Origin: Stieleria bergensis
GTDB lineage: Bacteria; Planctomycetota; Planctomycetia; Pirellulales; Pirellulaceae
Assembly: GCA_007745635.1 (NCBI GenBank)
Contig: CP036272.1
Span: 821,532 to 885,531, forward strand
Direction of reading: 5' to 3'
DNA length: 64,000 nucleotides
The position numbers and the translations under genes are program-made. The notes beneath the pieces were generated by a model. The model searched no databases and was not told the origin of the DNA. It saw only the letters and a list, made by a program, of their open reading frames with translations. This document shows, piece after piece, positions 34,158-43,880 of the stretch (position 1 is its first letter; each line of letters starts with the position of its first letter).

Positions 34158-35915
34158 CTACTGAATGATCTCGCGTTTATTCTGCACGTAGTCCCAAAGC
34201 ACAAAGCGATCTAAGTTGTTGCCACTGGTAAAGAACACTCGGCCATTGGTTGATTGAGCCAAACGATTTGCGAAACGAATGTCTTCTTCGTTCTGCGACC
34301 AGCTGGGAATCAAGAAGATATTGATGGTGATGCCTTCTTTGGCACACAGCATCGCTTCTCGCATCGTTGCTTGCTCGGTCGTGGGGTCCGGTGGGTACAG
34401 CATGTACAGCCATTCGCCTTCGCAATGGGCTGTCGGGAGTCCATCGGTGATCAAGACGACTTGCCGATTCGGTGTGTCACAGTTAGCCAGGCTTTGCCGA
34501 GCGAGTTGCAATGAACGCTGAATGTTGGTGAAGTGTTGATGGATCTGGTGTTCGCTCATTTCCGGATCACTTAAGTCGGCTTTGAGGCGAACCCACGGAT
34601 CATGGATCGAAACGGGCTTGGGCATCAAGTGAATGATTTCACCGGGAGCACGCAGTTTGGCGAACGTATACATTTCGATGAAACGCAAAAAGTCGCCGGG
34701 ATACTCGGACTGGATTAGGCCTTGCAGAGCCAACGCCATGCGTTTGACGTTGATGTATTGTCCGTCGTATCGCATCGATCCACTCATGTCCATGATGACA
34801 CAGGTGGCACATTTGGGATGATTGCGAGTCTTATGAATCTCGATGTCATCGCTGTGTAGTCGCAAGGGCCGTGAGTCACCTTGGCGGACAAGGCTATTGA
34901 TCACCGTTTGCGTGAGATCCATGTTGGCCAAGCTGTCGCCGAACTCATACGGCTTGGTCGTTTGTAGTTCGACCGCCCCTTGGCCAATCACGTTGCCTTG
35001 ATGCCGACCGCTCTTGGAGGGCGCTAGATCGCTGAAGATTTTCTCCAGCAAACGCCCTTGAAAGATCTTGTAGGCTTGCGGCGTCAATCGAAAGTGTCCC
35101 TGCGAGTCCCGTTGCAAGCCCTGGCGTTCGGCTTGTTCACGGATCAAATTTTCGACTTGCCTCCGCATGTCTTCGAGTTGTTCGATGTCTTGTGCGGCTG
35201 CGAATTGACTTAGCTGATCCATGTCAATCAAGCCAATCTGTGCTGTCTCGGCCGCCTTCTTGAGTTGTTCAAGCAGCTCATCGATCGCTTCGAGTTCTTT
35301 CTTGATCTCCAAGGCCTGTGGCACAGACATGGATTCATTGCCGGTGAACTCATACCGACTGGCCATCTCTTCGATCTCGTGCTTGTCTACCATCGCAGTG
35401 TGAATCCGCAGTAACTGCGTTGGCAGGTTGCCACCAAGGGATTCGGCGCGGTACCACAGCGATTCCATCAAGTAAGGTTGCTGGTATTTGATTGCGGTGG
35501 AGAAAGCATCGCGCATCTTCTTGGGCACCTGGACGTCCTTAGTGCTCTTGTCAAACGCTTTGGCGGCTTTGCGGACCACAGAACGCGCTTCATAGGTTTC
35601 TAAAATCTTGCGTTTGCGCTCCTCCAGCATGGCCTGCAAGAAATCGATGCTAGGTCCCAAGCCTTTGATCTGGCTGGGATCAAGACGAACGGCGCGGGCC
35701 AGTTCTTCTTCGGTCAGGTCACGAAACTCACCATACATCAACGCCTGTTCAAAGCTTGGCGAGACTAAGTCGGGCGGCTCTTGTTGAGGTGGCGGAAACG
35801 ATCGTGGGTCAAACTTTTGATAGGCGTGGACGATTCCGCCAACCGCAGGGCGACTCTCTGGACGATCGAACGGACCGCTGTCCTGTCCCGGTTGATCAGA
35901 GTGATTGGATGGCAT
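34158..35915 (-). CDS. VWA-domain protein, partner of the MoxR-type ATPase
   Basis: A 585-residue protein with a long helical N-terminal region (about residues 60-290) and a C-terminal von Willebrand A domain. The MIDAS metal motif is Asp376-x-Ser378-x-Ser380 (CVIMDMSGSM), with a later Thr/Asp in VLITDGLPTAHC. No signal peptide or membrane helix is present. It lies 63 bp downstream of the MoxR-like gene. MoxR/VWA pairs act as chaperone-like modules in maturation of partner proteins; the target here is unknown. Confidence 0.9.
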   Translation of the reverse strand: MPSNHSDQPGQDSGPFDRPESRPAVGGIVHAYQKFDPRSFPPPQQEPPDLVSPSFEQALMYGEFRDLTEEELARAVRLDPSQIKGLGPSIDFLQAMLEERKRKILETYEARSVVRKAAKAFDKSTKDVQVPKKMRDAFSTAIKYQQPYLMESLWYRAESLGGNLPTQLLRIHTAMVDKHEIEEMASRYEFTGNESMSVPQALEIKKELEAIDELLEQLKKAAETAQIGLIDMDQLSQFAAAQDIEQLEDMRRQVENLIREQAERQGLQRDSQGHFRLTPQAYKIFQGRLLEKIFSDLAPSKSGRHQGNVIGQGAVELQTTKPYEFGDSLANMDLTQTVINSLVRQGDSRPLRLHSDDIEIHKTRNHPKCATCVIMDMSGSMRYDGQYINVKRMALALQGLIQSEYPGDFLRFIEMYTFAKLRAPGEIIHLMPKPVSIHDPWVRLKADLSDPEMSEHQIHQHFTNIQRSLQLARQSLANCDTPNRQVVLITDGLPTAHCEGEWLYMLYPPDPTTEQATMREAMLCAKEGITINIFLIPSWSQNEEDIRFANRLAQSTNGRVFFTSGNNLDRFVLWDYVQNKREIIQ

Positions 35916-35978
35916 GGATGGCTCGTAGGATGAATGATCCGAAATCGGTCTGCTTGCGAACGAACGCAGGACAAGGGG

Positions 35979-37403
35979 TTACAGTTCGTATTCAATCTTG
36001 CCGTGTCGCTGAGCACGGCTAATACGATCCAAGCTGTAGAGGCCAGCCAGGATAAATTCAACGCAGCTCGCTCGGACGGCTTCGTTGTCACTGGCATTGA
36101 CCTCAAAGGCGAGTTTCCAAGCCGGCGGCACGGTTTTCAGACGTTCGGCATAGTCCGAACTGGGCAGCAAATCACCAACCTCTATGCGAATGCCTCCACG
36201 AAAGATCTCGGCGATCTCACCCAGGCCATGTTGTTGAACATATTCAGCAAACACTACTTCAATGGCCTTCGCGACGACCGCATCCAATACCTGCTTCTCG
36301 CTCATCTGATGCGTGCCCATCAAATCGAGTTCAAGTTTGCCCAGTGAACTTGCATACAGGTGGCCAAGGTCGCTGATCCGAGGCACTGCCGGTTTTTCGT
36401 TGTGAATGATCCCTCGTTGTCGCGCAGAGGCGATCATGGTGCGAAAGTTAGCCAACGAGAATCGAGCGGAAACACCCGATTGCTGATCAATGTACTTGCT
36501 CTTACGAGCCTGTTCGGTGATCTCTTCAATCAGCTGAAACATGAAATACGGCACCTGGACGGGGTACTCGCCGTCCATCTCCGCAGCAACCTCCTGCTGC
36601 AAGATCTCGATGCCCTGATCACGCTGTAGCGGGTAGTGCGTCTGGATGATTGTGCCGATCCGATCCTTTAATTGTGGAATCACCTTGCCGCTACGGTTGT
36701 ACGTTGAAGGGTTCGCCGAGAAAAGAATCGCGATGTCGATGTCAAAGCGAATGGGGTAGCCACGGATCTGAACATCACGTTCTTCCAGGATATTGAACAG
36801 GCCAACCTGTACCAGGTCATCCAGTTCTGGAAGCTCATTCATGGCAAAGATGCCGCGATGCATGCGTGGGATTAAACCAAATGACAATGCTTCTTCGGCT
36901 CCCAGGCTGACGCCAGCTGTTAGTTTCCCCGGATCGATCTCACCGATGATGTCTGCGAACTTGGTGCCCGGAGACAGGCGTTCGCTGTAACGATCGTCGC
37001 GATGCCACCACGCGATGGGAACCTCTTCCGGTGCATGTTCCTTGACGATCCGCTTGCCTAGCGAAGTGATCGGTGCCAAGGGGTCTTCGTGGACTGGCAA
37101 TTCAGGATGGTCAATGTAGGGAACCCAAGGGTCCAAGAAGCGTGTCAGCATCCGCATCAAACGACTCTTGGCTTGCCCTTTCTCACCCAGGAACAGCATG
37201 TCGTGCTGGGCAAGAATCGCCAGATTGATTTCCGGGATCACGGTGTCTTCGTAGCCGACAATGCCTGGAAACAGATCCTTGCCCGAAGCCAACATCTCCG
37301 TAAAATTCTTCTTCAGTTCCTGCTTCACCGATTGAGAACGCCAGCCCGAATCGATCAAGTCACGAAGATTGGTTGCGGTCGGAACTTCAGTAGCAACAGA
37401 CAT
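35979..37403 (-). CDS. MoxR/Mg-chelatase I-like AAA+ ATPase
   Basis: A 474-residue AAA+ protein. The Walker A loop is GEKGQAKS (about residues 70-77), with a helix-2-insert-like region after it, Walker B-like MNELPELDD, sensor 1 near [12 protein letters not shown] and a C-terminal lid ([12 protein letters not shown]). The sequence is closest in feel to planctomycetal MoxR or ChlI-like ATPases. ATG 37403 was preferred to the TTG at 37442. It is upstream of the VWA gene in the same direction, the usual partner order. Confidence 0.88.
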   Translation of the reverse strand: MSVATEVPTATNLRDLIDSGWRSQSVKQELKKNFTEMLASGKDLFPGIVGYEDTVIPEINLAILAQHDMLFLGEKGQAKSRLMRMLTRFLDPWVPYIDHPELPVHEDPLAPITSLGKRIVKEHAPEEVPIAWWHRDDRYSERLSPGTKFADIIGEIDPGKLTAGVSLGAEEALSFGLIPRMHRGIFAMNELPELDDLVQVGLFNILEERDVQIRGYPIRFDIDIAILFSANPSTYNRSGKVIPQLKDRIGTIIQTHYPLQRDQGIEILQQEVAAEMDGEYPVQVPYFMFQLIEEITEQARKSKYIDQQSGVSARFSLANFRTMIASARQRGIIHNEKPAVPRISDLGHLYASSLGKLELDLMGTHQMSEKQVLDAVVAKAIEVVFAEYVQQHGLGEIAEIFRGGIRIEVGDLLPSSDYAERLKTVPPAWKLAFEVNASDNEAVRASCVEFILAGLYSLDRISRAQRHGKIEYEL

Positions 37404-37787
37404 CAGCGAAAGCCTGGAAGGAGTGTGGAACAGAGAGTCCAACTATTGTACCGGGCGGCAAAGCGAACGGAGAGCGGTCAAGTTTGAAGCCCCGTGTTTT
37501 GCAGGTCTTCAGCCCATCTGCATCCTGAGGGAGTGCCGAAACCCGCAGCAGCGAAGGTTCGTTGGGTGCCAGCAATTGCCTCGTTTCTGTGGCATTGTGT
37601 TTGTCGGGTGCGTGCTTGCACCACTGCTTTGAAGATCTTCGAATCCGGTGGTGCGGATGCGGAAAATCCACGTTATCTCGGTCCAACGGTGCGCTGCGAT
37701 TTGATTGGTGCGTGCCAGCGTTAGATAGACGCAATCAAGAACAGGGCGAAGCGGGCTTCGTTGTGTTTGCGCGATGTCGGGATTTGC
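37404..37787. other. Intergenic stretch with a REP-like motif
   Basis: About 385 bp with no supported gene. GGGTGCGTGCTTGCACC occurs at about 37605-37621; a related hairpin sequence is at 56353-56425. No tRNA was found, although TTCGAATC occurs near 37650. Confidence 0.45.
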
Positions 37788-38549
37788 TTACAAGGCATCG
37801 CTGATGCGATGTTGAATCAGCTGCTCGGATTGACGCTGTTGCTGAAGCAAGTAGTGTCGTCCCCAGAACCAGAGGCCTGCTGCAGTTGCCAACAGCAGTA
37901 CTGTGAACACTAAAACAGCTTGCGGTGTTTGGATCCCGCTCCGAATCTTCTGCCAACGCTTTTGTGTTGGTTGCTCGACTGCCGCTTGCGTTTCGCTGGT
38001 CTCTGGCTGGGCTGGTGCCACGCCATCTAACTTTTGAGTTTCTGGGTCGACGGTCAGTGGACCAGCGGTGTTCAGGGGAGCGAACTTCGCAGCGGCGATG
38101 GTTTCCAAATCACTGGGACGAATGCGTCCCACATGTGCGCTGCTGCGATGGTCGGGACGCTGCCGAGGATCCATCAAACGGTACGTTGCAACCGCCACTT
38201 CTGTGAGCTCTTTCTCGACCTTGATGCTGGGGTCGCACAACTGTCGCATCGCCAGTGAACGTGACGCGCGAGAGGCTGCCTGGCGGATGATCGGCAGCCG
38301 AGACTCTCTGGGACGCAGGCCAATTCGATGAAAGTCATGAATCGCAAGCGTGACAGAGTCTGAATCCCTGACGTCCATCGCTGGGTTTAGCAAGCTAGCG
38401 ATCAGTTGCCCGCGATCCGAGCCAACCGCGCGCGGCTTCTCTGTCCGAGCTCGCTGTTTGGGACCAGCAGTCTCGGCAGGGTTGGAATTCGAAGGCGGGG
38501 CTAAAGACTGATTCAAGGTGACTGTCTTGCGTGTGCTGTGGCAATCCAT
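37788..38549 (-). CDS. C-terminally membrane-anchored protein of unknown function
   Basis: A 253-residue protein with a polar, partly disordered first half. A helical block follows at about residues 75-160 (SLAMRQLCDPSIKVEKELTE, RQRPDHRSSAHVGR). A single transmembrane helix lies at about 212-230 (AVLVFTVLLLATAAGLWFWG), with a short Gln-rich tail. It looks like a tail-anchored cytoplasmic protein. No family is recognised, and it appears to be transcribed alone. Confidence 0.65.
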   Translation of the reverse strand: MDCHSTRKTVTLNQSLAPPSNSNPAETAGPKQRARTEKPRAVGSDRGQLIASLLNPAMDVRDSDSVTLAIHDFHRIGLRPRESRLPIIRQAASRASRSLAMRQLCDPSIKVEKELTEVAVATYRLMDPRQRPDHRSSAHVGRIRPSDLETIAAAKFAPLNTAGPLTVDPETQKLDGVAPAQPETSETQAAVEQPTQKRWQKIRSGIQTPQAVLVFTVLLLATAAGLWFWGRHYLLQQQRQSEQLIQHRISDAL

Positions 38550-38697
38550 TGTAACAGCGGGTCGGTCGTCAAGGCAAAGTGGGTGTCGTGCCAGACAACG
38601 CTTTCCAGGGACCTCTTATTGTCGCGTCCGAGGTCAGTTGCGTCTAGCTTTCAGGATCTCAAAATTTAGTCGTCTCGATAAGGAGGGAATCGTGCAC

Positions 38698-39033
38698 CTA
38701 ATCGTCGCCGAAGGCTGTTCCTGGTGCCGATTGGACGTCACCGCTTGTCGGCTCACTGTCCACCGATACAGGGATTTCTGCTGTCGCTGATTTGCCTAGC
38801 CGCAAGTTGCTAGGCCCGGAAGTGGCCCGAGGGGGTGGTTCCGGTGGCCCCTGTCGGTGTTGCCAGGTGGCGTATGAGTCTCTTTCTAGCAAAGCGCCAG
38901 CAAGACAACTGGCCGCTCCATTGGAGAGCTCTGCTCGTTCGGCTGATCGAACGTGACGCGGGAAGATTGCGTCTGTGTGAGAGCATTGGCGACGCCGAAA
39001 GAGCACAGCGATGGCCATCGCGACGGGAATCAC
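38698..39033 (-). CDS. Possible small coupled gene at the end of the sigma/hydrolase operon
   Basis: A 111-residue frame whose ATG overlaps the preceding stop codon by ATGA. The N-terminus is weakly hydrophobic, and the rest is rich in Arg, Ala, Ser and Pro with no recognisable fold. The overlap and the lack of another candidate support a real gene; the composition argues against it. Confidence 0.3.
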   Translation of the reverse strand: MIPVAMAIAVLFRRRQCSHTDAIFPRHVRSAERAELSNGAASCLAGALLERDSYATWQHRQGPPEPPPRATSGPSNLRLGKSATAEIPVSVDSEPTSGDVQSAPGTAFGDD

Positions 39034-41471
39034 TTGGGGGGCGGATAGCTGAACGAGAACCAGTAGGGACGTTTGCGATCGGATCGGGTTCGTGTGTCTT
39101 CCAGAAGTGGGACAATGCTTTGATCAAACTCAATCTTGCTAGAGCTTGATCCGTGCCGGATTTCGATGGGTTGATTGAGGTCCAATCCCATGCCGGGACG
39201 AAACAGCAAGCGAAAGGAATCCGATGGCAGCGAAGCGACGCGAACCAAGTTGTCACCGCGGATCGCTGCTTCGATCTTGCCTGTCGTGATTCGATCGGCG
39301 TTCCATAGCACCGGTTCAATATCAATATTGGGCTTCAGCGGACCGAGTTCTAGCCACCAAAAATACTGGTCACCGGTGCGCATGGTGACGACGTCAAGTT
39401 CGTCCGGGATCGCTTGTCTGACGTGTGTGCTGGCGTTCATCCAGCGAAACAGCTCGGGGATCTCTTCGAAGAAATCCTCGCTGCCGCGGCCCCGATACAT
39501 CACGACCGTCGCATCATTGTTGACGTTCATGTAGTCGTCCAGAATCGCTCCCATCCGAATCAGCGGCGGGGTTGGACCCGATGAACCGCCCATCAAGAAG
39601 TACATGGGAACGTGGCGAGCATTGGGGAAATAATGGCGAATGGTTTTCGATGGTTCGCCATTGATGCTGATCATGCCCGCCCAGTGATCAGGGTGAGCCA
39701 GTGCGATATCCCAAGCCGCAGTGGCTCCCTCGCCGTGTCCGGTCAAAAAGACTCGATCCGAATCGATCGATGCTCGTCGCATCGCATCGCGCAGCGCCGC
39801 CAGCACGGCTCGATGTTCACGGCGAGTGTATTCGTATTTGCGCTGAGTTCCGCGCGACCAGATCGGCGAGACAACGATGTAGCCGTTTCTCATTGCATGG
39901 CCACCGCGCTGAGTCTTTCCGGCAGCCACCTCACCAGCCCACCAGGTCAATTCGGCTTCTGCGGGCAGCCCTGGGGGCGGTAGCGCCAAAATGCAGGGAT
40001 ACTCGCGCAGAGGATCGTATTGAGGTGGTAGCTGAATCACATAATCGACCCCTTCGCCTCCGATGCTGGTTTCAAACGTGAGCGAACCGCGAGCGCTTTC
40101 CTGGCCTATGCGGTAGAAGCCTTCGATAGCAGGGTCAGCTGAGCCTTCAGGGAAGGGCAGTGTGGGCAGCAGTTGAGGCAACAGTCGCGCGATGTAATTC
40201 ACTTGGCTGCCTTCCAGGCCGTCGATCTCTTTCAGGATCGCTTGTCGCCTGTTCGCGTCATCAGAGCCCAGGTATTCGTGAACGAGGTCGCGCACTTTGA
40301 CCAGCGAAGTGGCGATCACCAAGTTCTGTTCGCCCGACCCTGACCCCATTAGCCAGCCAGCAACAGCCAGGGCGGTGCGGTTCTCTAGGCTGACGGTGTC
40401 GGCATCTTTTAAGCGAATGTAGTCGCTTAGCCGCGCCAGGGTGTTGGGTGATAATCCAGCGACGATCTCGTTGAGTATGCCTTGGAGAGCCGCCTGTTGA
40501 GCGGCCGGCAGGCGAGCGATATCTGCCTGCAGTGATTCAGCGATCGCTTTGACTTGCTGGTCGGTTTGATTAAGCTCATCGATCATGTCACGAACGCTTT
40601 GCCGCCGGACTTTGCCGACTGCGGACATTGGGAAGCGTTCTAGAATGCTGCGCGCGAATTCAGTTTGTCCCACTTCCATCCGACGCTGTGCTTCATCGAC
40701 CAAACGCAACGCTTGTTGCTCGATGATGCCTGCCAAGTTGTCCTGCATGTCTTTTAGTTCTGGGAACTGCCTGATGGTTCGGGTCAGTTCTTCTTCGGCG
40801 GCGCGGTAACGCTGCGACGCCATGAAAAATCGGACTGCTTCCAGCCGTGCATCGGGATCGTTTTGGTCGAGTTTCTTGCGAAAGATTTTCTGTAGCGTTT
40901 GCGGCTGGATCGCCTTGGTTGACACACGCATGTCCCAGATCAGCGAAGGCTTTGCTTTCAGTGCTTCGATCTTGGCGTAGCGTTCGTTGATGGAACTGAT
41001 GCCTTGGATGATGCTGAGCGGTAATCCATTGGGGCCGCGAACGACAACGGTGCGCCAGCCGTACTCGTTAAACGGCGATGCTCTAATGATGTCGCCCATC
41101 GATTGGACTTTCTTGCCTGCTGTCGGGATCGGTTGATCGAATTCAACCGTTTGCAGGATGCCGCCGATCTGCTGGGGAGCACCAACGGTCATCCCGCGCC
41201 GATGCACGTAGACTCGGCGAAGCCCATCATCGACCAGCAGAATGGGGCGGATCGCTGGAATGCCTCCGTTGGACTCAAAGGCATTCTGGTTTAGCGAGGG
41301 GATGTCCGTCGTTGAGCCTTGCAGGGTCAATCCGCTGCGCAGGGTGACCAGCTCTTCGGCGCCCACAGGCGTGGCGACAAGCAGTTGTGCGGTGACAATC
41401 AACAGTGCCAAGCCGAAGACTCGGTTTGGCAAACGCAGTCGCGTGATAAGCAAATGTTTCATGACACTCAA
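39030..41471 (-). CDS. Secreted alpha/beta hydrolase-fold protein with the nucleophile Ser replaced by Gly
   Basis: An 813-residue protein with a signal peptide (about residues 5-38). The middle (about 160-440) is helical and TPR-like (RYRAAEEELTRTIRQFPEL). The C-terminal half is an alpha/beta hydrolase: YPCILALPPPGLP, then RVFLTGHGEGATAAWDIALAHPD. The usual G-x-S-x-G elbow reads G-H-Gly580-E-G, so the catalytic serine is missing (GGC codon at 39732-39734). It is 15 bp downstream of the zinc anti-sigma gene and belongs to the same operon. It may bind rather than cleave its ligand. Confidence 0.82.
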   Translation of the reverse strand: MSVMKHLLITRLRLPNRVFGLALLIVTAQLLVATPVGAEELVTLRSGLTLQGSTTDIPSLNQNAFESNGGIPAIRPILLVDDGLRRVYVHRRGMTVGAPQQIGGILQTVEFDQPIPTAGKKVQSMGDIIRASPFNEYGWRTVVVRGPNGLPLSIIQGISSINERYAKIEALKAKPSLIWDMRVSTKAIQPQTLQKIFRKKLDQNDPDARLEAVRFFMASQRYRAAEEELTRTIRQFPELKDMQDNLAGIIEQQALRLVDEAQRRMEVGQTEFARSILERFPMSAVGKVRRQSVRDMIDELNQTDQQVKAIAESLQADIARLPAAQQAALQGILNEIVAGLSPNTLARLSDYIRLKDADTVSLENRTALAVAGWLMGSGSGEQNLVIATSLVKVRDLVHEYLGSDDANRRQAILKEIDGLEGSQVNYIARLLPQLLPTLPFPEGSADPAIEGFYRIGQESARGSLTFETSIGGEGVDYVIQLPPQYDPLREYPCILALPPPGLPAEAELTWWAGEVAAGKTQRGGHAMRNGYIVVSPIWSRGTQRKYEYTRREHRAVLAALRDAMRRASIDSDRVFLTGHGEGATAAWDIALAHPDHWAGMISINGEPSKTIRHYFPNARHVPMYFLMGGSSGPTPPLIRMGAILDDYMNVNNDATVVMYRGRGSEDFFEEIPELFRWMNASTHVRQAIPDELDVVTMRTGDQYFWWLELGPLKPNIDIEPVLWNADRITTGKIEAAIRGDNLVRVASLPSDSFRLLFRPGMGLDLNQPIEIRHGSSSSKIEFDQSIVPLLEDTRTRSDRKRPYWFSFSYPPPK

Positions 41472-41485
41472 TGGATACGTCTGCG

Positions 41486-42262
41486 TCAGGCAACGAATCG
41501 ATGATTCAATTCGTCACCCAAGAACAGTGGCCGTCGATGTGGTGAATAGGGCACGCGGCCTGTTGCGTGGGGGGATTCTTGCTTTGGCTGTTGATCTGGT
41601 GGCAGCAGAATGCTGGCCATCAGGCGTTTGAATCTGCGTCCGATCGTCGCCACACGTTCGCCCATCGAGTCGACCGCGGGCTGTACGGTGGGGAGGGCTT
41701 GATCGACCCACTGACGCCCTTCCTGCAACGAGCCGTTCCACCAATGTGGGTCGGTCAATTGTAGGTTGCGTGTTGGATGGTGGCCAGCAAATGTCTGCCC
41801 TGACATTGTTTGAACTGGGGTGTAGCCGTGGTTGCCAGCACTGTGATCGTTGGGGGCTGGAGTGCCCGCGGCTGTGATCTGTTCTGGCGTGGCTTGGTCT
41901 AGCGTGGCTTGGTCTAGCGTGTCCGGTGGGACGCTGGCGGTCATCGTCGTGCCTGCGGGACTCCAGACACGATTTGCCTGTGGCAGCAAGGCGATCAGCA
42001 GGATCGCTGCAGCGCACGCCAGCAGGGTCCGTTGGCGGTTTCTGGTCGGCTGTGTTGCCAGCGTCACGGTTTGGCTGGATGAAACGTCCGCTGTACAGGC
42101 TGCCGGGGTGTTAAAACACAGGTTAGCAGCCTGCCAGATCTGGAGGATTTGGTGACAGCGCTGACAGTGGCCTGCATGGTCGTTCAGGTGCCGATCATCT
42201 GTCGGGTCCTGGCGCAGGTCCAAGCAATCATCTAAGCGATCTTGAAATTGTTCACAGTTCAT
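41486..42262 (-). CDS. Zinc-binding anti-sigma factor (membrane)
   Basis: A 258-residue protein with a zinc anti-sigma (ZAS) motif H-x3-C-x2-C (HAGHCQRC, about residues 30-37). A single transmembrane helix lies at about 80-98 (TLLACAAAILLIALLPQ). The Pro/Thr/Gln-rich outer region includes a short ATLDQATPEQ-like repeat. It overlaps the upstream ECF sigma gene by ATGA. It is predicted to hold the sigma factor at the membrane until an envelope signal is sensed. Confidence 0.85.
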   Translation of the reverse strand: MNCEQFQDRLDDCLDLRQDPTDDRHLNDHAGHCQRCHQILQIWQAANLCFNTPAACTADVSSSQTVTLATQPTRNRQRTLLACAAAILLIALLPQANRVWSPAGTTMTASVPPDTLDQATLDQATPEQITAAGTPAPNDHSAGNHGYTPVQTMSGQTFAGHHPTRNLQLTDPHWWNGSLQEGRQWVDQALPTVQPAVDSMGERVATIGRRFKRLMASILLPPDQQPKQESPHATGRVPYSPHRRPLFLGDELNHRFVA

Positions 42263-42951
42263 CGATTCATGCTCTCCCGGTGACTGTTAGGAAGATGCTC
42301 TGCGGAGTTTCGTTGTCCGGCAACGACGTCTCGAGAAATCAATTGGTCGGTTACTGCCAGGCGTGCTCGACGGACGAGCGTCTTCGCGGTGCCCAGGGGG
42401 CATTGAAGGTGCTTGGCAATTTCGTCGTAGCTCATCCCTTGAATGTGAAAACATTCAAAGGCATCACGTTGGCGAGGTCTCAAGTTGCTGACCGCGCGGC
42501 AGATCTCTTCGCCGATGGCTCTGGCATCGGAAACCTGTTCACCGCTTTGCCCGTGCGGGTCGGCGATGGCTTCAAGCGAGGTGTGCGATTTTCGTTTGGC
42601 CAGTTGAGTGCGCGAGCGATTGCCTGCGACTCTGGCAAGCCAAGGTTTAAACGGTCGGCCTGGATCCCAGCGATGCAAGTATTTGGCGACGCGTGAAAAG
42701 GTGTCTTGGGTCGCGTCTTCGGCGTCCTGCCGATGGCCAAGAATATTAAAGCAGATTGCGAACACAAATCCGTGACAGTGCTGCATCAGAGCTGCGAACG
42801 CGTTGGATTCATTGGCCAGCACACGTCGGGCGAGCGCACCGGCCGGATCCAAGGAAGCGACTGAGTCAAGCCCAGCGACAGCCCCCGAGGGATCGGTGCT
42901 AGCCGTCTCGTGTCGTTGGCCCGCGTTCGGGATGGGGGGGTGATCCGGCAT
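42259..42951 (-). CDS. ECF-type RNA polymerase sigma factor
   Basis: A 230-residue sigma-70 protein. Region 2 is at about residues 48-110 (NAFAALMQHCHGFVFAI, AEDATQDTFSRVAKYLHRW, PWLARVAGNRSRT). Region 4 is at about 150-215 (LRPRQRDAFECFHIQGMSYDEIAKHL and GTAKTLVRRARL). The first 40 residues are low complexity. It leads the operon sigma, anti-sigma, hydrolase-fold protein and possibly the small gene at 38698. It probably controls its own operon. Confidence 0.92.
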   Translation of the reverse strand: MPDHPPIPNAGQRHETASTDPSGAVAGLDSVASLDPAGALARRVLANESNAFAALMQHCHGFVFAICFNILGHRQDAEDATQDTFSRVAKYLHRWDPGRPFKPWLARVAGNRSRTQLAKRKSHTSLEAIADPHGQSGEQVSDARAIGEEICRAVSNLRPRQRDAFECFHIQGMSYDEIAKHLQCPLGTAKTLVRRARLAVTDQLISRDVVAGQRNSAEHLPNSHRESMNR

Positions 42952-42987
42952 CCACTGTTTCCTTAACGAGGTCTGCTGGAGAGTTGG

Positions 42988-43680
42988 TTAACGGCGAAAG
43001 AACTTTCTTAGCGCGTCATCTGCTGCATTGGTTGAGTTATCGCCTTGCTGTTTCGAACGCAGGTGATCTGGCAGTTTGCCTTTTTTGGCTTTCTTTTGTT
43101 CACGCAGGCGTTGGACCAAGCTCGTGTCGTCACTGGAGAGTTCGGTGCTTTCATCGCTATCGTCATCTCCTGCCGCTTCCTGGCCCGATGACTTTAGGTC
43201 GGCGACGGTGAACTGACGGGTGTCGGGATCGCTTAACTTGCGAACACGATCGATTTGGTCGGCTTCGTCCAGCCAGTCGGTGACATCGATTTCTTCGAAT
43301 CGACTGTCAGCGTTTTCAACGGTTCTGGCAGCCGCGTCACCCACGTCAGCCACTTGAGGTTTCTTGGCGCTCTTCAGGCCGTGTTCAATGACTAACTCAA
43401 AATTCAGCTTGCCAATCCGCAGATTGTCGCCACTGGACAGGATCTTGGCTCGCTCGGTGGAAAGCTTCTCGCCGTTGACATACGTCCCGTTGCGGCTCTT
43501 GAGGTCTTGAGCAAGCACACGACCTTCGCGAATGACCAGCACACAATGCTTGCGGCTGATGGAGTCGCTTTTAGGACGCAATTGGCAAGAATCACTACGC
43601 CCGATCAAAAACTGGTTGCCTGCAATCGGGATCATGGTGCCTTCATGATTTCCAGTGAGCACTTTTAGCTTGACTTCCAT
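42988..43680 (-). CDS. FHA-domain protein
   Basis: A 230-residue protein with an N-terminal FHA phosphothreonine-binding domain (about residues 1-100): GRSDSCQL, ISRKHC, and SRNGTYVNGEKL are the hallmark residues. The rest is acidic and disordered, with a basic C-terminal end (REQKKAKKGKLPDHLRSKQ). It likely binds a protein phosphorylated by a Ser/Thr kinase. It precedes the ECF operon by only 36 bp. Confidence 0.93.
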   Translation of the reverse strand: MEVKLKVLTGNHEGTMIPIAGNQFLIGRSDSCQLRPKSDSISRKHCVLVIREGRVLAQDLKSRNGTYVNGEKLSTERAKILSSGDNLRIGKLNFELVIEHGLKSAKKPQVADVGDAAARTVENADSRFEEIDVTDWLDEADQIDRVRKLSDPDTRQFTVADLKSSGQEAAGDDDSDESTELSSDDTSLVQRLREQKKAKKGKLPDHLRSKQQGDNSTNAADDALRKFFRR

Positions 43681-43880
43681 TGAATACCTTGTTGATCGAT
43701 CAAAACTGGCTACGGCATTAATCCAAGTTGTTGTCTGACGAATGCTAGCCGCAGTAGACCAGCGCTGGGTGATGCTATACGCGCTCCGTTGGCATGGTGC
43801 GGGAAAGCGTAGAATAGCAGAAACGCGGCGATCACCGAAACTTCATTATACATCATTCGGTTCGCAGACTGGGTGTCGTT

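Noticed and set aside
37640-37665. tRNA T-loop-like TTCGAATC
   Set aside because: The flanking bases do not form the T stem and no cloverleaf can be drawn.
38693-38790. Short plus-strand frame after a strong AAGGAGGG sequence
   Set aside because: Only 32 codons from GTG with many Cys and Arg residues; it overlaps the minus-strand operon end, and no similarity is evident.
41889-41930. Direct repeat GCGTGGCTTGGTCTA
   Set aside because: It lies inside the anti-sigma gene and only encodes its short ATLDQ/ATPEQ-type repeat.
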